DNA of 64,000 nucleotides from Bacillota bacterium (lineage in GTDB: Bacteria > Bacillota > Clostridia > Lachnospirales > Lachnospiraceae): the NCBI GenBank assembly GCA_023415635.1, contig JAEZJV010000014.1:124001-188000 (forward strand). Reading direction: 5' to 3'. A program made the position numbers and the translations under genes. The first letter of the stretch is position 1, and each line of letters starts with the position of its first letter. The notes under the pieces were generated by a model, which was given only the letters and a program-made list of their open reading frames with translations, was not told where the DNA came from and did not search any database. Shown here piece by piece: positions 52,239 through 60,272 of the stretch.

Positions 52239-52478
52239 ATAACAGGAAAGTATTGAAGGTATTTTACGAATATTTATTAGAATATATTAAATTATATACA
52301 ATATGCCTTGAAATTAACAGAATTCTATGATAAACTTTTGTAAAGTGTAGAAGGTGAAAGATTTCTAATCTTATCACTCACCAAGCTTTTGTAGCTAAGT
52401 TATCTACAGACTTGAATTACACATAAAGCAGTGCGGGAATATGGGAATATATCGCCAATTAGGGAGAGTAGCATTTGA

Positions 52479-53345
52479 ATGGACAGCTTTTTAATCATTA
52501 CGAATAAAGAGAAGGATATTGATCTGCATTTAACGAAAAAGATTGCTGCTTCTATAGAAAATGCCGGTAAAAGGGTTGTATTATCAAGTGTATCTTCTGT
52601 TCTTGAGGAGAACGAGAAGATTATGATACCCATTGACGTAGATTGCGCTATCGTACTGGGTGGGGATGGTACAATTATACAGACGGCGAATGACCTAATG
52701 ACGCATGATATTCCTATTCTGGGAGTAAATCTGGGAACATTAGGCTTTCTGGCTGAGGTGGAAGAGCATCATATCAATGAAGCACTTGAAAGGCTATTCC
52801 GGAAGGACTACAGAGTGGAAAACCGCATTATGATTGAGGGGAAGGTTATTCCATGCGAACCGAAGGAACACCCCGTACAGATGACCGGATATGCGCTCAA
52901 TGATGTAGTAATTACCAGAAAAGGTTTTTCCAGAATTATCAGCCTTGGTATTTACGTCAATAATGTGTTGGTTGATAATTTTCGTGGAGATGGAGTGATT
53001 ATATCAACTCCGACAGGATCGACAGCATATAACCTGTCTGCAGGAGGACCACTGGTACTATCGCAGGCAAGTGTTATGGTGATTACCCCAATCTGCCCAC
53101 ATTCCTTAAGTCCGAGAAGTATTATCGTATCCGCAGAGGATACAATCAGGGTGGTCGTAGGTAAGAGCAAGAAGACACAGGAAGCAGAAGCGATAGCAAC
53201 CTTTGATGGAAGCAAGGTAATTGACCTTGGAACGGAGGATGTGATACTCATGAAGAAGGCGAAGTACAGTACGCAGCTGATCAAGCTTGATGATACGGGA
53301 ATATACGAGATACTTCGGTCAAAGCTTGGGAAGGATGGAGATTAA
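52479..53345 (+). CDS. nadK: NAD kinase
   Basis: NadK phosphorylates NAD to NADP in the cytoplasm. The 288-residue protein has the catalytic GGDGTIIQTAND at about residues 67-78 and the STPTGSTAYNLSAGGPLV substrate motif at about 177-194. Its length is standard. GGGAGAG lies about ten bases before the ATG. A 240-base gap separates it from tlyA; it lies just before argR, as in many Firmicutes. Confidence 0.95.
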   Translation: MDSFLIITNKEKDIDLHLTKKIAASIENAGKRVVLSSVSSVLEENEKIMIPIDVDCAIVLGGDGTIIQTANDLMTHDIPILGVNLGTLGFLAEVEEHHINEALERLFRKDYRVENRIMIEGKVIPCEPKEHPVQMTGYALNDVVITRKGFSRIISLGIYVNNVLVDNFRGDGVIISTPTGSTAYNLSAGGPLVLSQASVMVITPICPHSLSPRSIIVSAEDTIRVVVGKSKKTQEAEAIATFDGSKVIDLGTEDVILMKKAKYSTQLIKLDDTGIYEILRSKLGKDGD

Positions 53346-53383
53346 GTATCTTAAGATAATAGGAAAGGTATTGGGGAAAAATG

Positions 53384-53839
53384 ATGAAGATCAGCAGACA
53401 AAGTAAAATCATAGAACTCATTAATAAATACAATATTGAGACACAGGAAGAGCTAGCTGACCGGCTTATGAAGGACGGTTATAATGTGACACAGGCGACA
53501 GTATCAAGAGATATTCGGGAACTGAAGCTCACTAAGGTAGCAGTGGACGGAGGAAGGCAGAAGTATATAGTACTTCAAAAGGCGGAACCCGGTATGAGTG
53601 AGAAATATGCCAGAGTTTTAAGAGATGGTTTTGTGTCTATGGATATGGCTCAGAATATCATGGTAGTGAAGACGGTTCCGGGAATGGCAATGGCAGTAGC
53701 GGCAGCGCTGGATGCATTGCAGCTGAGCAGTATCGTAGGCAGTATAGCGGGAGATGACACAGTAATGTGTGCAATCCGGTCCACGGAAGAGACGGTTCAG
53801 GTAATGGAGAAATTGAGTAAGTTATTGAATGCGGAGTAA
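53384..53839 (+). CDS. argR: Arginine repressor
   Basis: ArgR is a hexameric repressor/activator of arginine genes. The 151-residue protein has the N-terminal winged helix (EELADRLMKDGYNVTQATVSRDIRELKLTKV) and the C-terminal arginine-binding domain ending GSIAGDDTVMCAIRSTEE. ATG at 53381 or 53384 is possible. In many relatives recN follows; here a terminator follows and recN is absent. No ARG box in front of arginine genes could be examined. Confidence 0.94.
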   Translation: MKISRQSKIIELINKYNIETQEELADRLMKDGYNVTQATVSRDIRELKLTKVAVDGGRQKYIVLQKAEPGMSEKYARVLRDGFVSMDMAQNIMVVKTVPGMAMAVAAALDALQLSSIVGSIAGDDTVMCAIRSTEETVQVMEKLSKLLNAE

Positions 53840-53876
53840 AGGAGCTCTGAGCTCTTTCTATCGGACAAGTATAGCA

Positions 53877-53908
53877 GCAGCCGGATTGGGTACTCCGGCT
53901 GCCTTTTA
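53877..53908 (+). terminator. Intrinsic terminator after argR
   Basis: GCAGCCGGA (53877-53885) and TCCGGCTGC (53894-53902) are perfect nine-base arms, followed by CTTTTATTTTT. Confidence 0.85.
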
Positions 53909-53998
53909 TTTTTATCTTGCCGAACTAGCGATTAGGTGTTAGAATAGTTAAAGTTGTTGAAAACTACAGTTTTGATATTGTATATAAGGAGAATGAAG

Positions 53999-54727
53999 AT
54001 GTCAGGACATTCCAAATTTGCGAACATAAAACATAAAAAAGAAAAAAATGATGCAGTAAAGGGTAAAATCTTTACCAAGCTTGGCCGTGAGATAGCAGTA
54101 GCTGTAAAGGAGGGAGGAGCAGATCCGAATACCAACAGCCGATTAAAGGATATCATTGCAAAGGCTAAATCGAACAACATGCCGAATGATACCATTGACC
54201 GAAGCATCAAGAAGGCTGCAGGAGATGCCAATGCAGTAAATTACGAGACAGTAATCTATGAGGGCTATGGTCCAAATGGAACAGCTATTATCGTTGAGGC
54301 ACTGACCGATAACCGTAATAGAACCTCAGGCAATGTTCGAAATGCTTTCACAAAGGGCAACGGTAACGTAGGAGCTCAGGGTTGTGTATCCTTTATGTTT
54401 GATAGAAAAGGTCAAATTATTATCGATAAAGAGGAATGTGATATAAAGGCTGATGATTTGATGATGCTGGCACTGGATGCAGGAGCCGAGGATTTTTCGG
54501 AAGAAGAGGACAGCTTTGAGATCCTCACCAATCCTGATGATTTTAGTGTTGTGAGAGAGAGCCTCGAGAAATCCGGAATCCCCATGGCACAGGCTGATGT
54601 CACCATGATCCCCCAGACCTGGGTAGAGCTTAAGGATGATAACGACATCAAGATGATGAACCGTATCCTTGACTTACTTGATGAGGATGATGATGTGCAG
54701 GAAGTTTATCACAACTGGGATGAATAA
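53999..54727 (+). CDS. yebC: YebC/PmpR-family protein
   Basis: YebC-family proteins are about 240 residues long; members act as transcriptional regulators, and recent work links relatives to translation. The 242-residue protein has the signature SGHSKFANIKHKKEKNDAVKGKIFTKLGREIAVA and a complete C-terminus ending VYHNWDE. ATG at 53999 lies seven bases after AAGGAG; the frame to 53954 has no ribosome site. The last 120 bases (54608-54727) are repeated in diverged form at 55613-55732, and no good terminator follows this first copy. Confidence 0.95.
   Translation: MSGHSKFANIKHKKEKNDAVKGKIFTKLGREIAVAVKEGGADPNTNSRLKDIIAKAKSNNMPNDTIDRSIKKAAGDANAVNYETVIYEGYGPNGTAIIVEALTDNRNRTSGNVRNAFTKGNGNVGAQGCVSFMFDRKGQIIIDKEECDIKADDLMMLALDAGAEDFSEEEDSFEILTNPDDFSVVRESLEKSGIPMAQADVTMIPQTWVELKDDNDIKMMNRILDLLDEDDDVQEVYHNWDE
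54608..54727 (+). repeat. 120-bp direct repeat, copy 1 (3' end of yebC)
   Basis: This segment, starting ATCCCCCAGACCTGG, aligns base for base without gaps with 55613-55732, at close to 90 percent identity by eye. Most differences are silent; the coding change is DND to ELD. Confidence 0.85.
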
Positions 54728-55183
54728 TATCCCTTAGTAAAATCAGTGTTCTTTGTTAGTATATGTTATAAAAAATGCTCCAGAGAAGGTATACTGGATG
54801 CTTATTATGTTTATATAAGGCATACATCCAAATCCCACATTAGTCGTAGCTGAGAATATGATTAATGGAGGGATTTTTATGTGTTAAAGAACTATTAAGG
54901 GATATAAGAATAATAATCTTGCTATGCTTCATTTTATTGAACAGGAGTATGAAAAATAATCTATTTTACTAAATAACAAAAAAATTAGATGAAATTGCGA
55001 TGTATCTTATTAAGGTTAATCGAAATAGTAAAGAGAAAGATTAATGATTATCATGTGCCTTTATAATTCGAATCCCTAAAGGTACATCTTAACGAACAGT
55101 CCGATTGCATCATATATCGGGCTATTTTTGCATTCGTAAAGCCTAAAGATTATTTTGGGGCATATTTGAAAAACAATGTATAT

Positions 55184-55221
55184 AAATAAAAAATCCTTCT
55201 GAGTAAATATCAGAAGGATTT
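55184..55221 (-). terminator. Intrinsic terminator of the DUF1413-like gene
   Basis: AAATCCTTCTG (55191-55201) and CAGAAGGATTT (55211-55221) are perfect eleven-base arms; read on the reverse strand the hairpin is followed by a T run. Confidence 0.8.
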
Positions 55222-55229
55222 GGAGTATA

Positions 55230-55481
55230 TTATAGTTTTTCATATTTCTGCTGATTTTGAGGGGTTTTTCCTAAAGGACTTATGTCAGAACATGCTTTAC
55301 TATTTACATGTTCATAAATCATAGAACCTAATTTAGTGCGATTTCTTTTGGATATTCGATTCCACTCATATCCTTTAAAAAGTTCTTTGACAATAAAAAT
55401 TTCACCGCTTTTTAAATCTTTCATGTTGAACTTAGCAATTTCAAATAAATCATGTAAAGTAGTATTCACATCGATACTCAT
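55230..55481 (-). CDS. DUF1413-like small protein
   Basis: The product is an 83-residue protein containing LKSGEIFIVKELFKGYEWNRISKRNRTKLGSMIYEHV at about residues 22-58, which matches what I know of the DUF1413 family, small proteins frequent in plasmids and integrative elements. The role is unknown. AAGGAGG lies nine bases before the ATG on the reverse strand and a perfect terminator lies just after its stop. It is the only intact gene of the island inserted after yebC, so its transfer with the island is likely. Confidence 0.65.
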   Translation of the reverse strand: MSIDVNTTLHDLFEIAKFNMKDLKSGEIFIVKELFKGYEWNRISKRNRTKLGSMIYEHVNSKACSDISPLGKTPQNQQKYEKL

Positions 55482-55612
55482 ATATATAATCCTCCTTTTT
55501 TAGCTATTAGCTAATATAATATATGACATGATTATTGAAATAGTTCCTAATAAATTAATCATAAATGAGCTTTATTAAAAACATATAAATCAACAAAAAT
55601 CATCACTGATAA

Positions 55613-55732
55613 ATCCCCCAGACCTGGGTAGAGCTTAAGGATGAGCTGGATATCAAGATGATGAACAGAATTCTTGACCTACTTGATGAGGATGATGATG
55701 TGCAGGAAGTATATCATAACTGGGATGAATGA
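55613..55732 (+). pseudogene. Detached yebC 3' end (copy 2 of the 120-bp repeat)
   Basis: Read in frame, it encodes the last 39 residues of a YebC protein ([16 protein letters not shown] and onward to YHNWDE, then TGA) without a start. A strong terminator follows at 55749. It is most simply the original yebC 3' end displaced by insertion of the island, whose own copy now completes yebC. Confidence 0.8.
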
Positions 55733-55748
55733 TTAATAAAATGAATAG

Positions 55749-55795
55749 CCTCCTCTATGCCTCGTACTCCTATGAGGGATAGAGGAGGTTTATTT
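55749..55795 (+). terminator. Intrinsic terminator behind the detached yebC end
   Basis: CCTCCTCTAT (55749-55758) and ATAGAGGAGG (55779-55788) are perfect, with a further CCTC/GAGG inside, followed by TTTATTTT. It is probably the ancestral yebC terminator. Confidence 0.85.
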
Positions 55796-55851
55796 TAGTT
55801 ATCAGGTATTTTCATTATGATGATTCATTATAAATTAAGCCTTATTCTTAA

Positions 55852-56343
55852 TCAAAATAATCGCACACCGTAAAATTTACTAACCCTTTTTGTGAAGCCA
55901 TAGTCAATCATAACCGGTCTGCCATTTATGATACCCCAGCTGCTGAGCCTATATAAATCAGCGGTCAATAAATCATTCTTTACCAGTATGGTTCGAAATT
56001 CATCTGATGAAAAAAGCTGTCTATTATTCTTAACATTATAATATTTCCAAATCTCGGCAAAGGAACTGATACGCTGTGCCTTCTCCATAACAAGAAAGCG
56101 GTAATCCTCTGAATGAGCGGCCACCTTCGCAAAGATATTCTGATGATTCATCTCAGAAATCTGATATTCTGCCTTGTTTTGCTCAATTCCTTTTCTGTTT
56201 TTGGCAGCCTTTACGACATAACCGTTATTCAAATCATAGACTGCTCTTCCGGAACCTACTCCAATCAGAGGATAAGACTTTAATCTGAGGTTTGTTTTGA
56301 TGACTTCAATGTCAATGTCCATATTGTACCCGTTAATATGCAT
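55852..56343 (-). CDS. Small protein-kinase-fold-like protein
   Basis: The product is a 163-residue protein that looks like a shortened protein kinase: GVGSGRAVYDLNNGYVVKAA resembles a glycine-rich loop plus the VAIK lysine, LVMEKAQRISSFAEIW resembles the hinge, and RPVMIDYGFTKRV near the end resembles the DFG region. The catalytic-loop HRD is not evident (LLTADLYRLSSWGIING occupies its place). The N-terminus could be ATG at 56343 or 56322; neither has a strong ribosome site. Function is unknown. It lies next to the yebC island, outside the repeats. Confidence 0.6.
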   Translation of the reverse strand: MHINGYNMDIDIEVIKTNLRLKSYPLIGVGSGRAVYDLNNGYVVKAAKNRKGIEQNKAEYQISEMNHQNIFAKVAAHSEDYRFLVMEKAQRISSFAEIWKYYNVKNNRQLFSSDEFRTILVKNDLLTADLYRLSSWGIINGRPVMIDYGFTKRVSKFYGVRLF

Positions 56344-56570
56344 TACACTATTATTCTATTAACTGATTATATGATTTGCTATATAGTAAGCAGTAATTTA
56401 TCTGGAATACTTTTTGTAGAGTTGGCCACAGCTTTCTTATATTGATCAACATTATATTTCGATTAAAAGTATTAAAATATAGTTGTTTTATTGAAATAAC
56501 TGTTAAATTCTGCTATGATATTATTGATAAATTAGTAATAGAACTTAATATTATAGTGGGAGGTAATAGA

Positions 56571-57323
56571 ATGTTATATGCAGCAGATTTTCGAAAGATT
56601 GCCAGAGATGCCTTAAGTGGTAAATGGGCTCTTGCAGTGATAACGGGTTTTGTGGCGGCATTATTAGGAGGAATAACTTATGGCGGAGGCGGTGGTAGCG
56701 GAAGAAGTAACCAGGGCTCCGGCACTGGTCGTGGATTATGGGGGACTTTAATAGATTTATGGAATAACGAGATCGGAAGAGCCATCCTTCTCTTCCTGAT
56801 CGGAATTGGTTCCATTCTTTTTGTGTTGGGTATTGTAACCTTTATCATCGGGGGAGCGATTCAATTAGGGTATTGCCGCTTTAACAAAAATCTAATCAAA
56901 GGAACGAATCCTCAATTTCAGGATATTTTTTCAAATATGAATTTATTAGGAAAGGCACTGGGACTTAGAATCGTAACCACAGTACTTATCCTATTGTGGT
57001 CCTTATTGTTGATTGTACCCGGAATTATTGCGGCATTCCGCTATTCTATGGCCTTCTATATCATGGATGACGATCCGAGCGTTGGTATCATGGAAGCAAT
57101 TGACCGCTCAAAGGAAATGATGCGGGGGAATAAAGGTCGTTTGTTCTGTTTAGAAATCAGCTTTATTGGATGGGCACTTCTTTGTATTCTGACCTGCGGT
57201 ATCGGATTTTTTTGGTTACAGCCATATAGCAATGCTGCAGTCGCAGCATTCTATCTTGAGGTGTCAGGCCAGCGGCGGATGCCTCAGCCTGAACAAGGAT
57301 ATAACCAACCTATTAATCTGTAA
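56571..57323 (+). CDS. DUF975-family membrane protein
   Basis: The product is a 250-residue integral membrane protein. It has LYAADFRKIARDALSGKWALAV at the start, a glycine-rich loop (GGGGGSGRSNQGSGTG), and about five membrane segments. Conserved DUF975 features are FSNMNLLGKALGLRI, FRYSMAFYIMDDDPSVGIMEAIDRSKEMMRGNKGRLF, and the C-terminal LQPYSNAAVAAFYLEVSG. ATG at 56571 follows GGGAGG by seven bases; the frame to 56442 is an AT-rich extension. The function of the family is unknown. Confidence 0.87.
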   Translation: MLYAADFRKIARDALSGKWALAVITGFVAALLGGITYGGGGGSGRSNQGSGTGRGLWGTLIDLWNNEIGRAILLFLIGIGSILFVLGIVTFIIGGAIQLGYCRFNKNLIKGTNPQFQDIFSNMNLLGKALGLRIVTTVLILLWSLLLIVPGIIAAFRYSMAFYIMDDDPSVGIMEAIDRSKEMMRGNKGRLFCLEISFIGWALLCILTCGIGFFWLQPYSNAAVAAFYLEVSGQRRMPQPEQGYNQPINL

Positions 57324-57427
57324 TAGATAACGATAGAACTAAAAACTTTCGAAAGGCATCCAACAGCTTGATTTTAGATAATTGCTGTGTTATTCTTGTA
57401 TGGATGTAATGCATTAAGATAGAACAT

Positions 57428-57472
57428 GGGGGAGCCGACTTATTACGTAAGCGGTAATCCCCCTTAATTTTA
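57428..57472 (+). terminator. Intrinsic terminator after the DUF975 gene
   Basis: GGGGGA (57428-57433) and TCCCCC (57458-57463), with an inner CTTA/TAAG stem, are followed by TTAATTTT. Confidence 0.7.
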
Positions 57473-57499
57473 TCTGAATAAGTACATAGAGGCGATGGC

Positions 57500-58828
57500 A
57501 TGTTTACAAGAAAAGATTTGTTAAAGCTGATAATTCCGTTAATTATTGAGCAGATATTATCAGTTACCGTAGGAATGGCAGACAGTATGATGGTATCAAG
57601 GGTCGGAGAGGAAGCAGCGGTATCCGGCGTATCTCTGGTTGATTCGATTAATGTCCTACTAATTGGCCTATTTGGAGCTCTGGCAACAGGCGGAGCTGTT
57701 GTATCAGCGCAATTTCTCGGAAGGAAGGAAGAAAAATCTGCCTGTAAGGCTGGGGAACAGCTTCTCATGGCAGTTCTAATGCTATCCCTGATAATTACGG
57801 TGGCAGCCCTGATCTTCTCTGACGGAATACTATCCCTGCTATTTGGGGAGGTCAGCTCCGAGGTTATGGCAAACGCCCAGGTTTTCTTCTTCTATTCGGC
57901 ATTGTCCTATCCTTTCATAGCCTTATATAATGCCTGTGCTGCTTTATTCCGGACTATGGGCAATTCCAGAGTATCCATGCTGGTATCAGGAATGATGAAT
58001 ATTATTAATGTTTTGGGAAATGTGATATTTTTATTTGGCTTTGGGATGGGAGTTGCCGGTTCGGCAATAGCGACTTTAATAGCTCGGGCAGTAGCCGCAT
58101 TAACCATGTTCTTATTGCTAATGAATAAAAAGCATCCCATACATATAGAAAAACTGACCGGCTTTCGCCTCAATGCAGTGATGATACGGAGAATTCTGAG
58201 GATTGGAGTACCCAATGGATTAGAGAACAGTGTCTTTCAGATAGGAAAAATCCTGGTGCAGGGAATTATCGCTGGGTTGGGTACCTCGGCGATCACAGCA
58301 AATGCGGTGGCTAGTACGATTGGAGGCATCGGAGTCCTCCCGGGCTCTGCAATTGGGCTTGCCTTAATCACAGTAGTCGGTCGATGCGTCGGTGCCGATG
58401 ACTATGATGGAGTTAAAAAATACACCTATAAACTGATGAAAATCGCATACATACTTATGGCAGTGAGTAATACCCTGATCATCTTTCTACTCCCGGTCAT
58501 CCTATGGCTGTATGGATTATCGGATGAAACTGCAACGATCTCCAGGAGTCTTATGATATATCATTGCATTTTATCTACCCTGATCTGGCCGTTATCCTTT
58601 GCCCTTCCAAATGCACTCAGGGCGGCGAATGACGTGAAATTTACCATGTGGGTTTCTATGTTTTCCATGTGGTTCTGGCGAATTGGTTTCAGCTATATCC
58701 TGGCTATTGTTCTTAAGGTTGGGGTTCCAGGTGTCTGGATTGCCATGACAATTGACTGGATATTCCGCTCAACATTCTTTGTTACCCGATTTCTTAAGGC
58801 AAGATATCGGAGGAGTACAGTGATATAG
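57500..58828 (+). CDS. MATE-family efflux transporter
   Basis: The product is a 442-residue membrane protein with twelve expected segments that exports cationic drugs or metabolites using Na+ or H+. The MATE signature is present near the start (PLIIEQILSVTVGMADSMMVSRVGEEAAVSGVSL) and repeated in the second half (PNGLENSVFQIGKILVQGIIAGLGTSAITANAVASTIGG). Its substrate is unknown. AGAGGCGATGGC lies before the ATG. A YczE-like gene follows 58 bases later. Confidence 0.93.
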   Translation: MFTRKDLLKLIIPLIIEQILSVTVGMADSMMVSRVGEEAAVSGVSLVDSINVLLIGLFGALATGGAVVSAQFLGRKEEKSACKAGEQLLMAVLMLSLIITVAALIFSDGILSLLFGEVSSEVMANAQVFFFYSALSYPFIALYNACAALFRTMGNSRVSMLVSGMMNIINVLGNVIFLFGFGMGVAGSAIATLIARAVAALTMFLLLMNKKHPIHIEKLTGFRLNAVMIRRILRIGVPNGLENSVFQIGKILVQGIIAGLGTSAITANAVASTIGGIGVLPGSAIGLALITVVGRCVGADDYDGVKKYTYKLMKIAYILMAVSNTLIIFLLPVILWLYGLSDETATISRSLMIYHCILSTLIWPLSFALPNALRAANDVKFTMWVSMFSMWFWRIGFSYILAIVLKVGVPGVWIAMTIDWIFRSTFFVTRFLKARYRRSTVI

Positions 58829-58886
58829 AGGAAGCTGTCATGCTCTGATTTACTGCAATACTATTATTATTTAAGGAGAATTTTGA

Positions 58887-59558
58887 ATGCAGAAGATATC
58901 CATAGATAAATATATCATCTCATTAATGATGCATATTATGGTTTTACTGATTGGACTTTTTATTGCTCATTTTGGAGTTACCTTATTTCTTCAATCCAAT
59001 CTTGGTTCAGATCCTTACAATGTATTTGTCCAGGGAGCCTTTCGAACACTGCAGCACTTAACAGGTTTAGAGTATCTGACACATGGCTATACTCATGTCT
59101 TAATCAGTTCTCTGATCATTATTATTTTATTAATTTCTGATAGGAGCTATATCAAAATCGGTACCGTCCTCTGTATGATATTCGGAGGACCAATCATTGA
59201 TCTGTTTACACGACTGATTAAGAACTATATTAATGACTCGCTACCGTTCTTTTTGCGGATTCTTGTGCTTATGGCAGGATGCTTCATTCTTGCTTTCGGA
59301 ATGACAATAGTAATTAAATCTGAAGCAGGTACCGGTCCAAATGATCTGGTTGCGATTGTGTTAAGTGACAAAATTAAGAAAAAATTCAGCATCATTCGAA
59401 TTCTTGTAGATATTATTTTTGTAGCCGTCGGATGGCTTCTTGGTGGTGTGGTCGGTATAGGTACGATAATCTGTGCCTTTATGGTGGGACCCATAGCAGG
59501 AATCTTTCTTCCTTTGAATGAAAAATTAATACGAAAATTGTACAGTAAAGTTCACTAA
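58887..59558 (+). CDS. YczE/YitT-like membrane protein
   Basis: The product is a 223-residue membrane protein with five predicted segments. It shows the YczE hallmark repeats: GLFIAHFGVTLFLQSNLGSDPYNVFVQG and its internal copy AFGMTIVIKSEAGTGPNDLVAIVLSDK. Function is not established; YczE in Bacillus affects secondary-metabolite production. AAGGAG lies before the ATG. It probably shares a transcript with the MATE transporter; a terminator follows at 59646. Confidence 0.88.
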   Translation: MQKISIDKYIISLMMHIMVLLIGLFIAHFGVTLFLQSNLGSDPYNVFVQGAFRTLQHLTGLEYLTHGYTHVLISSLIIIILLISDRSYIKIGTVLCMIFGGPIIDLFTRLIKNYINDSLPFFLRILVLMAGCFILAFGMTIVIKSEAGTGPNDLVAIVLSDKIKKKFSIIRILVDIIFVAVGWLLGGVVGIGTIICAFMVGPIAGIFLPLNEKLIRKLYSKVH

Positions 59559-59645
59559 GTATTCGTGATGTAGGAGTGAAAAGCTAGAAATACCATTCTG
59601 TAAGCAATTATTCGTAGTTATGAATCAATAGTCAATGCCATTAAC

Positions 59646-59687
59646 AAAACTCCCTCCAAGAGATAGCGATTAGGAAGGGAGTTTTTT
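59646..59687 (+). terminator. Intrinsic terminator after the YczE-like gene
   Basis: AAAACTCCCT (59646-59655) and AGGGAGTTTT (from 59676) are perfect arms with a T run of six. Confidence 0.85.
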
Positions 59688-59735
59688 AGTTATATTGGTG
59701 CGGAGTAGGTTGATTATTCAAAATATAAAAAGTTG

Positions 59736-59764
59736 TTGCATATATGAAAAGAGTGGAATATAAT
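59736..59764 (+). promoter_or_regulatory. Promoter of the arsR-cadA operon
   Basis: TTGCAT (59736-59741) and TATAAT (59759-59764) are 17 bases apart. Transcription would start near 59772, at the left end of the operator. Confidence 0.75.
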
Positions 59765-59772
59765 AATACTAA

Positions 59773-59805
59773 CAGTTGAACAATTAATCAACTGAACAAC
59801 AGTTG
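59773..59805 (+). promoter_or_regulatory. ArsR-type operator with three alternating half-sites
   Basis: CAGTTG (59773-59778), ten bases, CAACTG (59789-59794), five bases, CAGTTG (59800-59805). Each neighbouring pair is an inverted repeat. It sits at +1 to about +34, where a bound repressor would block transcription. Confidence 0.65.
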
Positions 59806-59867
59806 TAACTAATAATGCTATCCCTCGTGGAATAAGTCAAAAATACAGATGGAAAGGATGTTATAAC

Positions 59868-60233
59868 ATGAATAAGGAAAATAAATCAGCAATATGTGAT
59901 TGTGAAGTAATACATGCGGAGGTAGTAGACAGGGTACGAGGACATTTTCCTCATGAAGAGAAGCTTTATGATTTGGCCGATTTTTTTAAGATATTCGGAG
60001 ATAGTACCAGAATTAAGATTTTATGGGCTTTAGACAGGGAGGAAATGTGCGTCTGTGATCTGGCGGTATTATTAAACATGACCAAATCAGCCATTTCCCA
60101 TCAACTGAAGACTCTGCGACAGGAAAAACTGGTAAAATATCGCAGGGATGGTAAGACAGCGCTATACTCCCTTAAGGATGAGCATGTGAAAAATATTCTT
60201 GAAATCGGATTAGAACATATCGAAGAAAAATAA
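59868..60233 (+). CDS. ArsR/SmtB-family metal-sensing repressor (CadC-like)
   Basis: The product is a 121-residue winged-helix repressor that leaves its operator on binding a metal ion. It has an N-terminal CDCE, the helix alpha3 metal motif MCVCDLA at about residues 63-69, and the DNA-recognition region LLNMTKSAISHQLKTLRQEKLVKYRRDG. The two cysteine pairs match CadC-type Cd/Pb/Zn sensors. It directly precedes a metal-pumping ATPase, its expected target. GGAAAGG lies before the ATG. Confidence 0.93.
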   Translation: MNKENKSAICDCEVIHAEVVDRVRGHFPHEEKLYDLADFFKIFGDSTRIKILWALDREEMCVCDLAVLLNMTKSAISHQLKTLRQEKLVKYRRDGKTALYSLKDEHVKNILEIGLEHIEEK

Positions 60234-60272
60234 GTAGCTATTGCCGCTGACAGGCTGCAGATTGGAGAGATT

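Larger units (their letters stand above)
54728..55612. other. 885-bp island flanked by the yebC 3' repeats
   Basis: This is an AT-rich insert between the two repeats. It holds one convincing gene, the reverse-strand DUF1413-like gene at 55230. The first 500 bases have no intact gene, only short relics: a ribosome site followed by ATGTGTTAA near 54880, and frames with NNLAMLHFIEQEYEK and KKLDEIAMYLIKVNRNSKEKD broken by stops. TGTGCCTTTA (55054-55063) and TAAAGGTACA (55077-55086) form an imperfect hairpin. Confidence 0.6.

Noticed and set aside
53957..53986. TTGAAA/TATATA promoter right before yebC
   Set aside because: Transcription from it would start at or after the ribosome site at 53986-53991, leaving no leader, so it is unlikely to be the real promoter.
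55053..55086. TTCGAATCC beside paired arms, resembling the T-arm and acceptor end of a tRNA
   Set aside because: There is no complementary GGA.. before the TTCGAATCC to form a T stem, no anticodon or D arm can be built upstream, and the arms are better read as a simple hairpin.
54608..55732. Repeat of the yebC 3' end as an assembly artefact
   Set aside because: The two copies differ at about one base in ten with mostly silent changes, and each has different flanks, so they are real diverged copies.
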